64,000 nucleotides of DNA from Bogoriella caseilytica (lineage in GTDB: Bacteria > Actinomycetota > Actinomycetes > Actinomycetales > Actinomycetaceae): positions 372,001-436,000 of the forward strand of contig NZ_RKHK01000001.1 of assembly GCF_003752405.1 (NCBI RefSeq), read 5' to 3'. The position numbers were made by a program, and so were the translations under genes. The notes below the pieces were generated by a model. That model ran no database searches and was not told the origin of the DNA. It saw nothing but the letters and a program-made list of their open reading frames with translations. Below, piece by piece: positions 29,896 to 45,513 of this stretch (its first letter is position 1; each line of letters starts with the position of its first letter).

Positions 29896-31415
29896 CGGGT
29901 GACCTCCTGGGTGGTCAGCTCGGGGGCGCGGTCGAGCAGCGGCCCGCCCCACTCGTCGGTGAGCAAGCGTTCCAGTGCGCCGCCGACCCGGTACAACCGG
30001 TCGTCGGCGCGGGCGGGAGCGAGGATCTGGAATCCCACGGGCAGACGGTCGTCGCTGAGCCCGGAAGGCAAGGACATACCTGGCACACCGGCGAGGTTGG
30101 CGGGAATGGTCGCCACATCGTTGAGGTACATGGCCATCGGGTCGTCCACCTTCTCGCCGAAGCGGAAGGCCGTGGTCGGTGCGGTGGGGCTGACCAGGAC
30201 GTCGGTCTGCTCGAAGGCGGCGTTGAAGTCGCGCTGGATGAGGGTCCGGACCTTCTGTGCGCTGCCGTAGTAGGCGTCGTAGTAACCCGCCGAGAGGGCG
30301 TGAGTACCGAGGATGATGCGCCGCTTGACCTCGTCGCCGAAACCGGCGCCGCGGGTGGCCGCCATCACCGTCTCGGCCGTGATCGGCCCCTCGTCGGGTT
30401 CCACGCGCAATCCGAAGCGCATGCCGTCGAACTTGGCGAGGTTCGAGGAGGCTTCGGCAGGCAAGATCAGGTAGTACGCGGCCAAGGCGTACTCGAAGTT
30501 CGGGCAGCTCACCTCCACGATCTCCGCGCCGGCACCGGCCAAGAGCTCGAGGGCGTGGTCGAAGCTGGCCCGGACGCCGGGCTGGTAGCCCTCACCGCCG
30601 AGCTCAGTGACCACGCCGATACGCATGCCGGCCACATCTCCGCGGCGGGCAGCCTCGACCAGGCCCGTGGCCGGATCGGGCAGGGAGGTCGAGTCCCGCG
30701 GATCGTGCACGCCGATGACCTCGTGCAGCATGGCGGAGTCGAGAACGGTCCGCGAGACGGGACCGGCCTGGTCCAGCGAGGACGCGAGCGCGATCAGGCC
30801 GTAGCGCGAGACGCCGCCGAAGGTGGGCTTGACGCCCACGGTGCCGGTGACGGCAGCGGGCTGGCGGATCGAACCGCCCGTGTCGGTGCCGATGGCCAGC
30901 GGAGCCTCGAAAGCTCCGACAGCTGCCGAGGAGCCTCCACCCGACCCGCCGGGGATGCGATCCAGATCCCACGGGTTACGGGTGGGGCCGAAGGCCGAAT
31001 GCTCGGTGGATGAGCCCATCGCGAACTCGTCCATGTTGGTCTTGCCCAGGATGGGCATGCCCGCCTCGCGCAGCAGTCGAGTCACGGTGGCGTCGTAGGG
31101 CGGCACCCAGTGCTCCAGCATCTTCGAGCCGGCGGTGGTGACCTGCCCGTGCGTGACGACGACGTCCTTGACCGCGATCGGCACGCCGGCGAGCGCGGGC
31201 AGATCCTTCCCGGCAGCACGATCAGCGTCAACTTTCTCCGCGGCGGCGAGTGCGCCATCGGCGTCGACGTTGAGGAAGGCGTGCACGGGGCCGTCCACGG
31301 CCACGATGCGGTCGAGATGGGCGCGGGTCGCCTCGGTGGAGGAGACGTCGCCGGCGCGCAGTCGCTCGGCGAGTTCTGCGGCGCTCAGCCGGGTCAGCTC
31401 AGTCGAAGCAGTCAT
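29892..31415 (-). CDS. gatA: Asp/Glu-tRNA(Asn/Gln) amidotransferase subunit A
   Basis: The amidase subunit, which releases ammonia from glutamine for tRNA-dependent amidation. The 507-aa protein shows the amidase-signature Lys-Ser-Ser apparatus: the Lys of I-A-V-K-D-V (near 83) and the Gly/Ser-rich stretch P-G-G-S-G-G-G-S-S (near 155), then G-T-D-T-G-G-S-I-R (near 180). ATG 31415 directly abuts the gatC stop, and the 3' end overlaps gatB. Confidence 0.97.
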   Translation of the reverse strand: MTASTELTRLSAAELAERLRAGDVSSTEATRAHLDRIVAVDGPVHAFLNVDADGALAAAEKVDADRAAGKDLPALAGVPIAVKDVVVTHGQVTTAGSKMLEHWVPPYDATVTRLLREAGMPILGKTNMDEFAMGSSTEHSAFGPTRNPWDLDRIPGGSGGGSSAAVGAFEAPLAIGTDTGGSIRQPAAVTGTVGVKPTFGGVSRYGLIALASSLDQAGPVSRTVLDSAMLHEVIGVHDPRDSTSLPDPATGLVEAARRGDVAGMRIGVVTELGGEGYQPGVRASFDHALELLAGAGAEIVEVSCPNFEYALAAYYLILPAEASSNLAKFDGMRFGLRVEPDEGPITAETVMAATRGAGFGDEVKRRIILGTHALSAGYYDAYYGSAQKVRTLIQRDFNAAFEQTDVLVSPTAPTTAFRFGEKVDDPMAMYLNDVATIPANLAGVPGMSLPSGLSDDRLPVGFQILAPARADDRLYRVGGALERLLTDEWGGPLLDRAPELTTQEVTR

Positions 31416-31715
31416 TCAGGCGCCCTCTCCCAGGATCTGCGGCACGGCGAACTGGTCGTTCTCCGCGCTCGGCGCTCCCGCGAGCACCTCGTCACGGACG
31501 AGGACCTCGGCGACGACGTCGGGGCGGGTGACGTTGGTCAGCGCGATGGGGTGGGAGGTCGCCGGCACATCGGGGGTAGCGACCCTGTTCACCTGTGACA
31601 CCGCCTCGGCGATGACATCGAGTTCACCGGCGAGGCGGTCGATCTCGTCCGAGCTGAGGGCGATCCGGGCCAGGGCCGCGACGCGCGCGACCTCCGCAGA
31701 GGAGATGGTGGACAT
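31416..31715 (-). CDS. gatC: Asp/Glu-tRNA(Asn/Gln) amidotransferase subunit C
   Basis: A 99-aa stabilising subunit (MSTISSAEVARVAALARIAL) that wraps around GatA. The usual length is about 95-100. An upstream in-frame start at 31781 exists, but the family begins at MSTIS and a TAGGAT -10 box lies 7 nt before this ATG, suggesting leaderless translation. First gene of the gat operon. Confidence 0.94.
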   Translation of the reverse strand: MSTISSAEVARVAALARIALSSDEIDRLAGELDVIAEAVSQVNRVATPDVPATSHPIALTNVTRPDVVAEVLVRDEVLAGAPSAENDQFAVPQILGEGA

Positions 31716-31722
31716 GGCGGCA

Positions 31723-31728
31723 ATCCTA
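31723..31728 (-). promoter_or_regulatory. -10 box of gatC operon, leaderless start
   Basis: TAGGAT on the minus strand, 7 nt before the gatC ATG and with no Shine-Dalgarno sequence. It faces the clsA promoter across a 113-bp divergent region. Confidence 0.5.
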
Positions 31729-31815
31729 CGTGCCCGCACGCCCGGTCCCGGTGCCGCACCCGCTGTTCGGCCACACGCCACGCGTCGTCCCCGCTCGCCC
31801 GTCCGCGCCTGGCTC

Positions 31816-31821
31816 TAGTCT
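31816..31821 (+). promoter_or_regulatory. -10 box of clsA, leaderless start
   Basis: TAGTCT ends 7 nt before the clsA ATG at 31829, with no Shine-Dalgarno sequence between. No clear -35 was found. Confidence 0.5.
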
Positions 31822-31828
31822 GGTCGGC

Positions 31829-33097
31829 ATGTCCTTGTCGCGCCGCCTGTCCCGCGTTCGCCTGCGACACCTGTGGCGGGGGGTGCGTTGGTACGTAGGC
31901 ACACTCACCTTCCTGCAGGCGGTCACCATTGCCGTGATCGTCGTGGTCGACCGGGTGCGCAAGCAGCGCGAGCCCGCGGCCGGCGAGTTCCCCCGGGTGG
32001 ATCCCACCACGGTGCGCGTGGCCAATGGCCAGGTCACCGTCTTCACGTACGGCGCCGACCTCTACCGGGACATGATCGAGCGCATCGAGCAGGCCGAGCG
32101 CTTCATCTACTTCGAGACCTTCATCTGGAAGGCGGACGAGACCGGGCACGCCGTCAAGACGGCGCTTCTGGATGCAGCCCGCCGCGGCGTCGAGGTGTAC
32201 ATCGTTTTCGATTCCTTCGGCAACGGCGTGGTCCCGCGGGCGTTCAAGCGCTTCCCGCGCATGCGCCGATTGCACGTGCTGCCGTTTCCCTTCATCAGGC
32301 CCGGGCTGCTCACCGGTGACCTCCGTAAGACCGGGCGCGATCACCGCAAGATCCTGGTGGTCGACGGCAGGACCGGGTACGTGGGCGGATACAACATCGG
32401 CGATCTCTACGCGACCACGTGGCGTGACACCCACATCCGCGTGGATGGCTCCAGCACCTGGGAGCTGGAGCACGCTTTCGCGAGCTTCTGGAACGATCAC
32501 CGCAAGCGGCGCCACCCGATCATCGAGGCCAAGGGCGCACGATCGTGGGACGCGCGGATCCGCGCTCACCAGAACAACCCCAGCCGGCTGATCTTTCCCG
32601 TGCGCGGCACCTACCTCGACGCGATTGACCGCGCACAGCACCACGTCTACATCACGCAGGCGTACTTCATTCCGGACCGCGAGATCCTCGGCGCCCTGGT
32701 GGCCGCAGCCGAACGCGGTGTGGACGTGCGCGTGCTCATCCCCGAGGTTTCCAACCACGTGCTCGCCGACTGGCCCGCACGCAGCCAGTACACGGAGCTC
32801 CTGGAGGCCGGTGTGAGCCTCTGGCTCTACCAGGACGCCATGATCCATGCCAAGACGATGACGGTGGACGGCCGCTGGACCACCGTGGGCACGACGAACA
32901 TCGACCGGCTCTCCATGACCGGGAACTTCGAGATCAACTTGGAAATCTTCGACCGGGATCTGGCCAAGCACATGGAGTCCGTCTTCTACGTCGATCTCAC
33001 CAACTCGCGACGGTTGACCCTGCAGGAGTGGGAAGCGCGCGGCATCCTGGCCCGGGTCGCCGAGCGATTGCTCAAGCCGCTGGCGCCGCTACTGTAG
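31829..33097 (+). CDS. clsA: Phospholipase D-family cardiolipin synthase
   Basis: A membrane-associated phosphatidyltransferase that would make cardiolipin. The 422-aa protein has one N-terminal membrane segment (residues about 22-42) and two HKD motifs: H-R-K-I-L-V-V-D-G near residue 171 and H-A-K-T-M-T-V-D-G near 340. Both keep His, Lys and Asp, with G-G-x-N and G-T-x-N after them as in active enzymes. It is shorter at the N-terminus than E. coli ClsA (one helix rather than two). It stands alone, divergent from gatC and convergent with the GNAT gene. A general phospholipase D-type nuclease is less likely because of the membrane helix. Confidence 0.88.
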   Translation: MSLSRRLSRVRLRHLWRGVRWYVGTLTFLQAVTIAVIVVVDRVRKQREPAAGEFPRVDPTTVRVANGQVTVFTYGADLYRDMIERIEQAERFIYFETFIWKADETGHAVKTALLDAARRGVEVYIVFDSFGNGVVPRAFKRFPRMRRLHVLPFPFIRPGLLTGDLRKTGRDHRKILVVDGRTGYVGGYNIGDLYATTWRDTHIRVDGSSTWELEHAFASFWNDHRKRRHPIIEAKGARSWDARIRAHQNNPSRLIFPVRGTYLDAIDRAQHHVYITQAYFIPDREILGALVAAAERGVDVRVLIPEVSNHVLADWPARSQYTELLEAGVSLWLYQDAMIHAKTMTVDGRWTTVGTTNIDRLSMTGNFEINLEIFDRDLAKHMESVFYVDLTNSRRLTLQEWEARGILARVAERLLKPLAPLL

Positions 33098-33154
33098 GGC
33101 GGCCTTCCGCCACTCAGTGGTGCCGGGGGCACGGTCCTCGCGAACCTTGGACGC

Positions 33155-38824
<5,670 letters not shown>

Positions 38825-38828
<4 letters not shown>

Positions 38829-39616
38829 CGGGAGATCTCCTCGGTGAGGGCACCGGGCTGGAGGGCCTGGGTGGGAGCGGAACTCTCCGTGCGCAGCGCA
38901 TCCAGCCCCGCCAGGACGGACTCCGGAGTGGGGTCGGTGATCTCGCCGGCGAGGTGCCCATCGGCGAGAAGCACCACGCGCTGGGCGTAGGCGGCAGCGG
39001 CAGGATCGTGAGTGACCATGACGATGGTCTGACCGAGTTCGCGCACGCACGTGCGCAGGAAGGACAGCACCTCGGCCCCCGAGCTGGAGTCGAGATTCCC
39101 GGTGGGCTCGTCGGCAAAGACGACCTCGGGCCGGGTGATCAGGGCGCGGGCAATGGCCACCCGCTGCTGCTGACCGCCGGAGAGCTGTGAGGGCCGGTGG
39201 CTCAGCCGGTCACTGAGACCGAGGATGTGCGTGAGCTTGTCGAACCACTCGCGATCCACCTTGGTGCCGGCCAGCTCGCACGGCAGGGTGATGTTCTGCT
39301 CGGCCGTGTACATCGGCAACAGGTTGAAGGCCTGGAAGACGAACCCCACCCGCTCGCGGCGCAGCAGAGTCAGCCGCTTGTCATCGAGTGCGGTCACGTC
39401 CGTGTCCCCGAGCAGGACGCGGCCACCGGTGGGGTCATCGAGACCGGCAAGGAGATGCATGAGCGTGGACTTGCCGGAGCCGGAGGGCCCCATGATGGCG
39501 GTGAACTCCCCCGCCGCGAACGCGACATCAACGCCGCGCAGCGCGTGGACTTCCGCGGCGCCACTGCCATACGTCTTGGTCAGGGAGGTGGCCCGGACGG
39601 CGATAGTGCTGGACAT
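38825..39616 (-). CDS. ABC transporter ATP-binding protein, MacB/LolD type
   Basis: A 263-aa ATPase with Walker A G-P-S-G-S-G-K-S near residue 43, Q-loop F-Q-A-F-N-L-L, signature L-S-G-G-Q-Q-Q-R near 145, Walker B V-V-F-A-D-E-P-T-G-N near 168 and switch His in V-T-H-D. The D-E-P-T-G-N-L-D form is typical of the LolD/MacB/FtsE group. ATG 39616 has AAGGAG 6 nt upstream. It pairs with the FtsX-type permease. The frame is open upstream to 39787 but lacks homology there. Confidence 0.94.
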
Positions 39617-39774
39617 GAGCACTCCTTCTACGGTGCAGCGGGGACTCTCCCCGGCTCTGCCCTCGACGTTACGGAGCCGTGCCGGCGTCGTCGTCGGGCC
39701 CGGGGATGGTTCCCACGTACGACTCGGGGTGGATGGCCGATGGGCTCGCGGGGGCGGTTGGTGCGGATCCTTGG

Positions 39775-39846
39775 CGTTTGTGCTCATTCATCGTCGCTTT
39801 GGGCCCCGAGGATCCCGGTCAGAGCGACGCGAAGCGAGCACAAACG
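39775..39846. repeat. 72-nt interrupted palindrome
   Basis: Outer arms CGTTTGTGCTC (39775-39785) and GAGCACAAACG (39836-39846) are perfect complements. Inside them a second pair, CGTCGCT (39792-39798) and AGCGACG (39823-39829), is again perfect, separated from the outer arms by 6 nt on each side. The segment lies in the 303-bp gene-free gap between the response regulator stop and the ABC ATPase start. No T-run follows, so it may be a protein-binding site, an RNA structure in the ABC leader or a REP-like element. The rest of the gap shows no gene. Confidence 0.75.
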
Positions 39847-39919
39847 TCGAGGGGGAACAGGCGGACCCGGGGGCGTGCGTCGTGGGCGCCGTGGGGACGT
39901 GCGCGCCGGGGGCTGGGGG

Positions 39920-40636
39920 CTATGCGCCGGGTTTGACCAAGCCTGTCTCGTAGGCGATCACCACGGCCTGGACCCGGTCGCGGGCATTCAGTTTGGCGAG
40001 CACCCGGCCCACATGCGTCTTCACGGTGGCCTCAGCGACGTAGAGCTCTGCCGCGACCTCTTGGTTGGAGCGGCCCTTGGCCATCAGGACCAGAACCTCC
40101 CGCTCTCGATCCGTGAGTCCGTCGAGGACCTCACTACCGGTGCGCTGCTCGGCGGGTAGCCGGGTGGCCAGGTGCTCGATCAGGCGCTTCGTCGACGACG
40201 GAGCGATGACCGCATCGCCGCGGTGCACAGTGCGGATGGCCTCGAGCAGCTCCTCCGGAGGCGCGTCCTTGAGCAGGAACCCCGACGCACCGGCCCGGAT
40301 GGCATGCAGGACGTACTCGTCCAGATCGAAGGTGGTCAGGATGATGACCTTGGGCCCTGTCGTCTCCTCGGCTGGCAGCTCCGCTCCCGCCGGACCGCGC
40401 CCGGGCGCGGTCAACTGCTCCGTGGCCGCGAGCCCGTCCATGGAGGGCATCCGCACATCCATGAGCACCACATCCACTGGGTGCGAGGCGAGCAGCCGGA
40501 GCGCCTGAGCCCCGTCACCCGCCTCCACCACAACCTCCATATCCGGCTGGGAGCCGATGACCATCGAAAAGCCGGCACGCACCAACTGCTGATCGTCGAC
40601 GAGGGCGATGCTGATGGGCTGCTCGGTGGTGGTCAC
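39920..40636 (-). CDS. NarL/LuxR-type response regulator
   Basis: A 238-aa two-component regulator: receiver domain with phosphoacceptor Asp in V-V-L-M-D-V-R-M-P (near 58) and Lys in F-L-L-K-D-A (near 115), then a LuxR-type HTH ([18 protein letters not shown] near 170-190). An internal Pro/Gly/Glu-rich insertion near 78-92 lengthens the receiver. GTG 40636 lies 1 nt after the kinase stop, with AGGAG 6 nt before it. Partner of the kinase upstream; candidate target is the neighbouring ABC operon. Confidence 0.93.
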   Translation of the reverse strand: MTTTEQPISIALVDDQQLVRAGFSMVIGSQPDMEVVVEAGDGAQALRLLASHPVDVVLMDVRMPSMDGLAATEQLTAPGRGPAGAELPAEETTGPKVIILTTFDLDEYVLHAIRAGASGFLLKDAPPEELLEAIRTVHRGDAVIAPSSTKRLIEHLATRLPAEQRTGSEVLDGLTDREREVLVLMAKGRSNQEVAAELYVAEATVKTHVGRVLAKLNARDRVQAVVIAYETGLVKPGA

Positions 40637-40637
40637 A

Positions 40638-41942
40638 TCAGGCTCCTGGGGTCGGGGCGGGCAGGGGAATCACCGCGTGGATCCGGAAACCGCCACCGGG
40701 TCGCGGGCCAGCGGTGAGCGTACCGCCGTGGATCTCGGCACGTTCCCGCATGCCCAACAGACCCTGGCCCAAGCCATCGGGAAGCGTGGCAGCGCCACGC
40801 CCATCGTCGTCAATTTGCAGGATCAAGGCCTCAGAACGCCAGTGCTGCGCCACGGTCACCCGGGCATTCGGCCCCGCGTGCTTCATCGAGTTCGTGAGCG
40901 CTTCCTGCACGATCCGGTAGACCGCCAGCCCCACGCCGGCCGGTAGCGAACGCTCGGGCCCGGTCCGCACCACGGAGACGGCGAGCCCGGTGCTCTTGAC
41001 CTGGGCGACGAGCCCGTCGATGTCCAGATGCCCCGGCTCTGGCCGCACCGGCGCCGCACTTCCAGCGTCGTCCGGGGAACGATCGTTCTCCGTGCGCAGC
41101 ACCCCGAGAACGCGCCGCATATCCGCCAGAGCGTCCCGGCCGGTGGTCGAGATGGTCTCCAGTGCTCGGGCGGCCGCCTCAGGATCGCTCTGCGCGGCGT
41201 ACCGGCCGCCGTCGGCTTGAGCGATGACCACGGACAGGGAGTGGGCCACGACGTCGTGCATCTCCCTGGCGATGCGGGTGCGCTCAGCGGTCGCCGCCAG
41301 GCGGAGTTGCTGCTCGCGCTCGATCTCCAGACGGCGAGCATGCTCCTCCAGGGAGAGAACACGCTCGTCGCGCACCCGCAGCACCATCGCGAGTGCCCAG
41401 GTAGCCAACACCACGGCTGAGACGGCCAAGCTAGTGGCAATCACCTGACCGACGGAGTATCCCCACGGGCTGGGGCCGGTGAGGAGGCCAATCATGGCCG
41501 CGCCGATGAGCGCACCGATCAGACCCGCCCAGCGGGCACTCCGTTGGGTCGAGCGGGTGAAGCGAGTGACCGAGTACAGGGCGACCAGCACCAGGAGGTC
41601 GCTGGGCAGGATCGGCGCGCCGGCAAGGTAGTGCACCAGCGCCGCGGCATAGATCACCGCGGCGGACGTCGCAGGCCTGGTGCGCCGCCAGGCCACGGCC
41701 ACGCACTGCGTCAGGGAGCAGACGGTGATGATGGTGACGAACAGCAGCGGGGGCAGCGGCGCCTCGAAGGCGTAACCCGTCCCCGTGCCCAGGATGAACC
41801 CGGTGGGCATCAGCGTCAGGAACGCCAGCACCGCCAGGGCCAGGTCGATGGGGAAGAACCAGCGGGGATTGCGGAGCGCGCCGACCACCCGTGCCGGGAA
41901 GGATCTCGGCTCGTATCCGGAGGTGCTGCTGGCAGTGGTCAC
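40638..41942 (-). CDS. Sensor histidine kinase, HisKA_3 (DesK/NarX-like)
   Basis: A 434-aa membrane kinase: about six hydrophobic segments in residues 30-190 with little extracytoplasmic sequence, a dimerisation helix carrying the phospho-His in [11 protein letters not shown] (near 228), and a HATPase_c domain with the N-box [11 protein letters not shown]. The stimulus is unknown; the fold suggests intramembrane sensing. The GTG start lies 6 nt after a TAGGCT -10 box, so it is probably leaderless. Confidence 0.93.
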   Translation of the reverse strand: MTTASSTSGYEPRSFPARVVGALRNPRWFFPIDLALAVLAFLTLMPTGFILGTGTGYAFEAPLPPLLFVTIITVCSLTQCVAVAWRRTRPATSAAVIYAAALVHYLAGAPILPSDLLVLVALYSVTRFTRSTQRSARWAGLIGALIGAAMIGLLTGPSPWGYSVGQVIATSLAVSAVVLATWALAMVLRVRDERVLSLEEHARRLEIEREQQLRLAATAERTRIAREMHDVVAHSLSVVIAQADGGRYAAQSDPEAAARALETISTTGRDALADMRRVLGVLRTENDRSPDDAGSAAPVRPEPGHLDIDGLVAQVKSTGLAVSVVRTGPERSLPAGVGLAVYRIVQEALTNSMKHAGPNARVTVAQHWRSEALILQIDDDGRGAATLPDGLGQGLLGMRERAEIHGGTLTAGPRPGGGFRIHAVIPLPAPTPGA

Positions 41943-41948
41943 GTCACC

Positions 41949-41954
41949 AGCCTA
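41949..41954 (-). promoter_or_regulatory. -10 box of the two-component operon, leaderless start
   Basis: TAGGCT on the minus strand ends 6 nt before the kinase GTG at 41942. The rest of the 215-bp gap to ehuA shows nothing recognisable. Confidence 0.5.
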
Positions 41955-42157
41955 GGGAGGCCCGCCCCCATCCTCCGACCAACCCAGGACCGGGACCTCG
42001 GACTCGACCTCTGCGACCGGAGTCGGATTCCGGCTGCGACTCCAGTACGAGACCGATGGCCACCCCTGAAAACCGGACGCCGTGAACTCACCCACGGCGG
42101 AGGTGCGGTCGGCACCGGAGTACCGGCAAGCAGGATGCCACCGCACCGGCGTGCGGC

Positions 42158-42949
42158 TCAGAGCACCGCTTTGAGGAACTCCTGCGTGCGCTCCAGTTCC
42201 GGCTCGGAGAACATCTGCGCCGGGGGCTTGTCCTCGATGATCCGGCCCTGGTCGAACATCAGCACGCGGTGGGAGACCTCGGCGGCGAACTGCATCTCGT
42301 GGGTGACCAGCAGCATGGTGATGTCGGTGTTCTCCGCCAGATCGCGCAGGACGCCGAGCACCTCCCCCACCAGTTCCGGGTCGAGTGCGGAGGTGACTTC
42401 GTCGAGCAGGAGCACCTCGGGATCCATGGCCAGGGCCCGGGCGATCGCGACCCGCTGCTGCTGGCCGCCGGAGAGGCGGCTGGGGTGGGCGTCGGCCTTG
42501 TCGGAGAGGCCCACCTGGTCGAGTAGCTCCAGGGCGCGGTGCTTCGCCTCGGCCTTGGAACGCCCGAGCACGTGGATGGGCGCCTCGGTGAGGTTCTCCA
42601 GCACGGTCATGTTGGGGAACAGGTTGAATTGCTGGAAGACCATCCCGATGCGCGTGGTCATCTTGGCGACGTCGCGCTTCTTGCGCTCCACGCGCTTCCC
42701 GCCGCGCATCTCATGCGTCAGGGGCTGGCCGTCGAGGTAGATAAAGCCGCCGGTGAGGTGCTCCAGGGTCATCACCAGTCGCAGGATCGTCGTCTTGCCC
42801 GAACCCGATGGGCCGATGAGCGTCACGCGCTCGCCCCGCTCGACCGAGAAGTTCAGGCCCTCCAGGACCGTGTGGTCACCGAACTTCTTCACGACGTCCT
42901 CGAACTGCAGGACGGGGCTGTTTGCGGAGGCGGGGTCAGTAGCGGGCAA
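42158..42949 (-). CDS. ehuA: Ectoine/hydroxyectoine-type ABC transporter ATPase
   Basis: A 263-aa polar amino acid-type ATPase: Walker A G-P-S-G-S-G-K-T near 47, signature L-S-G-G-Q-Q-Q-R near 161, Walker B L-L-L-D-E-V-T-S-A-L-D near 185. The insert after the first beta-sheet (M-R-G-G-K-R-V-E-R-K-K) is typical of the EhuA branch. The start appears to be TTG 42949, with GGAG 7 nt upstream and overlapping the ehuD stop by 14 bp; no ATG or GTG lies close enough before the conserved part. Last gene of ehuBCDA. Confidence 0.85.
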   Translation of the reverse strand: MPATDPASANSPVLQFEDVVKKFGDHTVLEGLNFSVERGERVTLIGPSGSGKTTILRLVMTLEHLTGGFIYLDGQPLTHEMRGGKRVERKKRDVAKMTTRIGMVFQQFNLFPNMTVLENLTEAPIHVLGRSKAEAKHRALELLDQVGLSDKADAHPSRLSGGQQQRVAIARALAMDPEVLLLDEVTSALDPELVGEVLGVLRDLAENTDITMLLVTHEMQFAAEVSHRVLMFDQGRIIEDKPPAQMFSEPELERTQEFLKAVL

Positions 42950-43595
42950 GGCGCTTCTCCAGTTGCTTCATGAGCAGGTACGTGGGGTAGCTGGCGGCCA
43001 GGAAGATCAGTCCCGCCAGGGTGATGGCCTCGGTATAGGCATAGTGCTGACCACCGTAGACCTGGGCCCGCCGGACCATGTCGGTGATGAAGATGACCAT
43101 CAGGAACGGCGTGTCCTTGAACATCGAGATCACCCAGGTACCCAGCGCGGGCACCACGGTGCGCAACGACTGCGGGATGATCACCTTCAGCCATGTGCGG
43201 CCCGGGGACATGGACAGCGCTGTGGCGGCCTCCCACTGCCCCTTGGGGACGGCGTCGATCCCGGAGCGGTAGACCTCGGCCATATACGCGGCGTAGTGGA
43301 TGCCGAGCACCACGATCCCCGTGGCGAGCGGATCGAAGTTGAAGGCGTAATAGGCGAAGAGTAGCTGCACGACCACCGGTGTCATGCGGATGAACTCCAT
43401 GAAGCCGTGCACCGGCCAGGCGATCCACGCCGGCGCGAGCTTACGAGTCATCGCCACCACCAGGCCCACCACAGCCGCGATGAGCGATCCGACCACTGTG
43501 GCCACCAAGGTGACCTGCAGAAAGGCCTCGAGGAGCTCCGGGAAGACCGCGAAGGCTCGATCCCAGTTCCAGATGCCGCTTGCTTCGTCCTCCAT
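42936..43595 (-). CDS. ehuD: Ectoine/hydroxyectoine-type ABC transporter permease
   Basis: A 219-aa His/Glu/Gln/Arg/opine-family permease with about five membrane segments; the EAA-like loop Q-W-E-A-A-T-A-L-S near residue 120 precedes I-I-P-Q-S-L-R. The second permease of the cassette, 2 bp after ehuC. The assignment to Ehu rests mostly on gene order and the EhuB-like binding protein. Confidence 0.85.
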   Translation of the reverse strand: MEDEASGIWNWDRAFAVFPELLEAFLQVTLVATVVGSLIAAVVGLVVAMTRKLAPAWIAWPVHGFMEFIRMTPVVVQLLFAYYAFNFDPLATGIVVLGIHYAAYMAEVYRSGIDAVPKGQWEAATALSMSPGRTWLKVIIPQSLRTVVPALGTWVISMFKDTPFLMVIFITDMVRRAQVYGGQHYAYTEAITLAGLIFLAASYPTYLLMKQLEKRLARY

Positions 43596-43597
43596 GA

Positions 43598-44317
43598 TCA
43601 GCCTCCCACCGTCGTACTGGCAGCAGCAGCCGAGGGTTTGGTGGCCTTGGCGGCGCCCTGGCCAAGACGGCGCTTGGCCGCCTTCTCCAGTGCCGCGGCA
43701 CCCAGGACGATGAGCATGGCCAACCCGAGGTACATCACCGCGGTCACGCCGTATGCGAAGAACGTGTCACCGGTCGCTTGGCGCAGCTGACCGCCCAGCC
43801 AGGTCAGGTCCTGCAACAGCACGATCGAGGCGACGGCGGTGCCCTTGAGCAGCATGATGAAGAGGTTGCTCAAGGAGGGAATCATGATGGCCCAGGCCTG
43901 CGGCCAGATGATCCGGCGTAACCGGTGCATCGGCCGCATGCTCAGCGCGGTCGTCGCCTCCCACTGCCCCTGGGGCACGGAGTTGATGGCACCGCGGACC
44001 ACCTCGGCGGCGTAGGCGCCGTAGTTCAGCCCCAGCGCCAGAATCCCGGCGACGAGCGACTCCAGGCGCCAGCCGAAGAGCGGAAGGACGTAGAACAGCC
44101 AGAAGAGCTGAACCAAGAGCGAGGTTCCCCGGAAGAACTCGATGATCGCCCGAGCTCCACCGCGCACCAGGAGATACTCGCTGCGCGCGGTGACGCCCAG
44201 GATGATCGCAATCACGAAGGCTAGGGCGCCGCCGCCGAGCGTCAGCTGGATCGTGACCAGCAGACCATCAGCGAAGCTCGGCAGCCGCGCGCCTAGCTCT
44301 TCGAAGTTCTCTCGCAT
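43598..44317 (-). CDS. ehuC: Ectoine/hydroxyectoine-type ABC transporter permease
   Basis: A 239-aa permease paralogous to the next gene, with the loop Q-W-E-A-T-T-A-L-S-M near 118 followed by I-I-W-P-Q-A. It carries an extra Ala/Thr/Ser-rich C-terminal tail (about 20 aa). It begins 12 bp after the ehuB stop. The gene order B-C-D-A is that of known ehu operons. Confidence 0.85.
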   Translation of the reverse strand: MRENFEELGARLPSFADGLLVTIQLTLGGGALAFVIAIILGVTARSEYLLVRGGARAIIEFFRGTSLLVQLFWLFYVLPLFGWRLESLVAGILALGLNYGAYAAEVVRGAINSVPQGQWEATTALSMRPMHRLRRIIWPQAWAIMIPSLSNLFIMLLKGTAVASIVLLQDLTWLGGQLRQATGDTFFAYGVTAVMYLGLAMLIVLGAAALEKAAKRRLGQGAAKATKPSAAAASTTVGG

Positions 44318-44329
44318 TGAGGTTTCGGA

Positions 44330-45241
44330 TCAGGGAAGTTCGCCGGAGCAGAACTCCTCGGCGGTGTACTCCGGGTCCGGACGCTCGTCCTCACCGAAGC
44401 CGTACTCGCCCACGACAGACTCGAAGGTGTCGGCGTCGCCGGTGATGTCGACGAGGACCTCGTTGTAGGCGTCACGCAGTTCGGTGTCCTCCGGGCGGAA
44501 GACGGTCGCTCCCGGGGAGATCTGCGCGACGAGCTCGCCGTCCTCGTTGGGGATGTCCGCCACGAAGGGGTCGGTGACCTCGATGCCGGCGTCCGGGTTG
44601 TTGTCCCACATGGCGTGCAGGGAAGCGCCGGTGAGCGCGAAGACGTCCGCACGGCCACCGGTGACGGCGTCCATCCCGTCCTGCGGGCTGCCGACGTCGA
44701 GGGTGTCGATGCCGAGGTCATCGGCGTAGAAGTACTCGACGGCACCGCTCATCACGGCCAGGGTGATGCCCTCGTCCTCCACAGCCGCCTGCACGTCCTG
44801 CATGTTCTGCAGGCCGTAGGGGTTGCCTTCCTCGACCATGAGCGAGGTGTAGTACATGATCTCCGGCTCGGAGAAGATCGCCTCTTCGCAACGCTCAGGG
44901 GTGATCGACATACCGGCGGCGACGACGTCGAAGCGTCCGGCGTTCAAGCCGGGGATGAGCTGGTCCCATTCGGTGAGCACACCTTCGACGTTGTCGACGC
45001 CGAGCTCGGCCCAGATCTCTTCCTGGAGGGCGATGGAGGCTCCGGCGAGCTCTCCGTCGCGGTCCCAGCTGTACGGCTCCTCACCTGCGTAGGCCACGGT
45101 GATGGTGCCCTCGTCCTGGAGGGCCTCGAGTGCATCGCCCCCGCCTTCACCATCGGTGGCGGTGCAGGCAGCGACTGCTGCCAGCATTCCGGCGCTTGCC
45201 GCGAGTGCGACACCCCGGCGTCGGGTGGTGCTTGTCATCAT
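44330..45241 (-). CDS. ehuB: Ectoine/hydroxyectoine-binding lipoprotein-type receptor
   Basis: A 303-aa solute-binding protein family 3 lipoprotein: lipobox V-A-A-C with Cys26, then the binding domain. The run G-V-L-T-E-W-D-Q-L-I-P-G-L-N-A-G-R-F-D (near 85-103) with M-S-I-T-P-E-R-C after it is characteristic of EhuB proteins, which bind the compatible solutes ectoine and hydroxyectoine. ATG 45241 (or ATG 45238) has AAGGGA upstream. No ectoine synthesis (ectABCD) or degradation (eutDE) genes lie near, so the system may serve osmoprotection. A general amino acid receptor is the alternative. Confidence 0.8.
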   Translation of the reverse strand: MMTSTTRRRGVALAASAGMLAAVAACTATDGEGGGDALEALQDEGTITVAYAGEEPYSWDRDGELAGASIALQEEIWAELGVDNVEGVLTEWDQLIPGLNAGRFDVVAAGMSITPERCEEAIFSEPEIMYYTSLMVEEGNPYGLQNMQDVQAAVEDEGITLAVMSGAVEYFYADDLGIDTLDVGSPQDGMDAVTGGRADVFALTGASLHAMWDNNPDAGIEVTDPFVADIPNEDGELVAQISPGATVFRPEDTELRDAYNEVLVDITGDADTFESVVGEYGFGEDERPDPEYTAEEFCSGELP

Positions 45242-45513
45242 GGTCCCTTCGGTACGGACGAGGCACAGCCTGTTCGCGCTCGCCGGCCTGGGAGCCTGCG
45301 GCGCGCACGGTCACCCCGAGTGGTCATGGTGCGTCCGTAACCGTATGGAGGTCCGAGCGATGCCACAAACAGGCCTTGGCGCCCCGGCTCGACGTTCTCG
45401 GGCGGATTCACCGAGAGACCACGGCGGCGTTTTCCGCACGATGGCAAGGCTGCACAGCAGTGACCGCCGCATCCACTGATCCACGATCGGCGGGCCGCCA
45501 CCCCGCCTGGATC

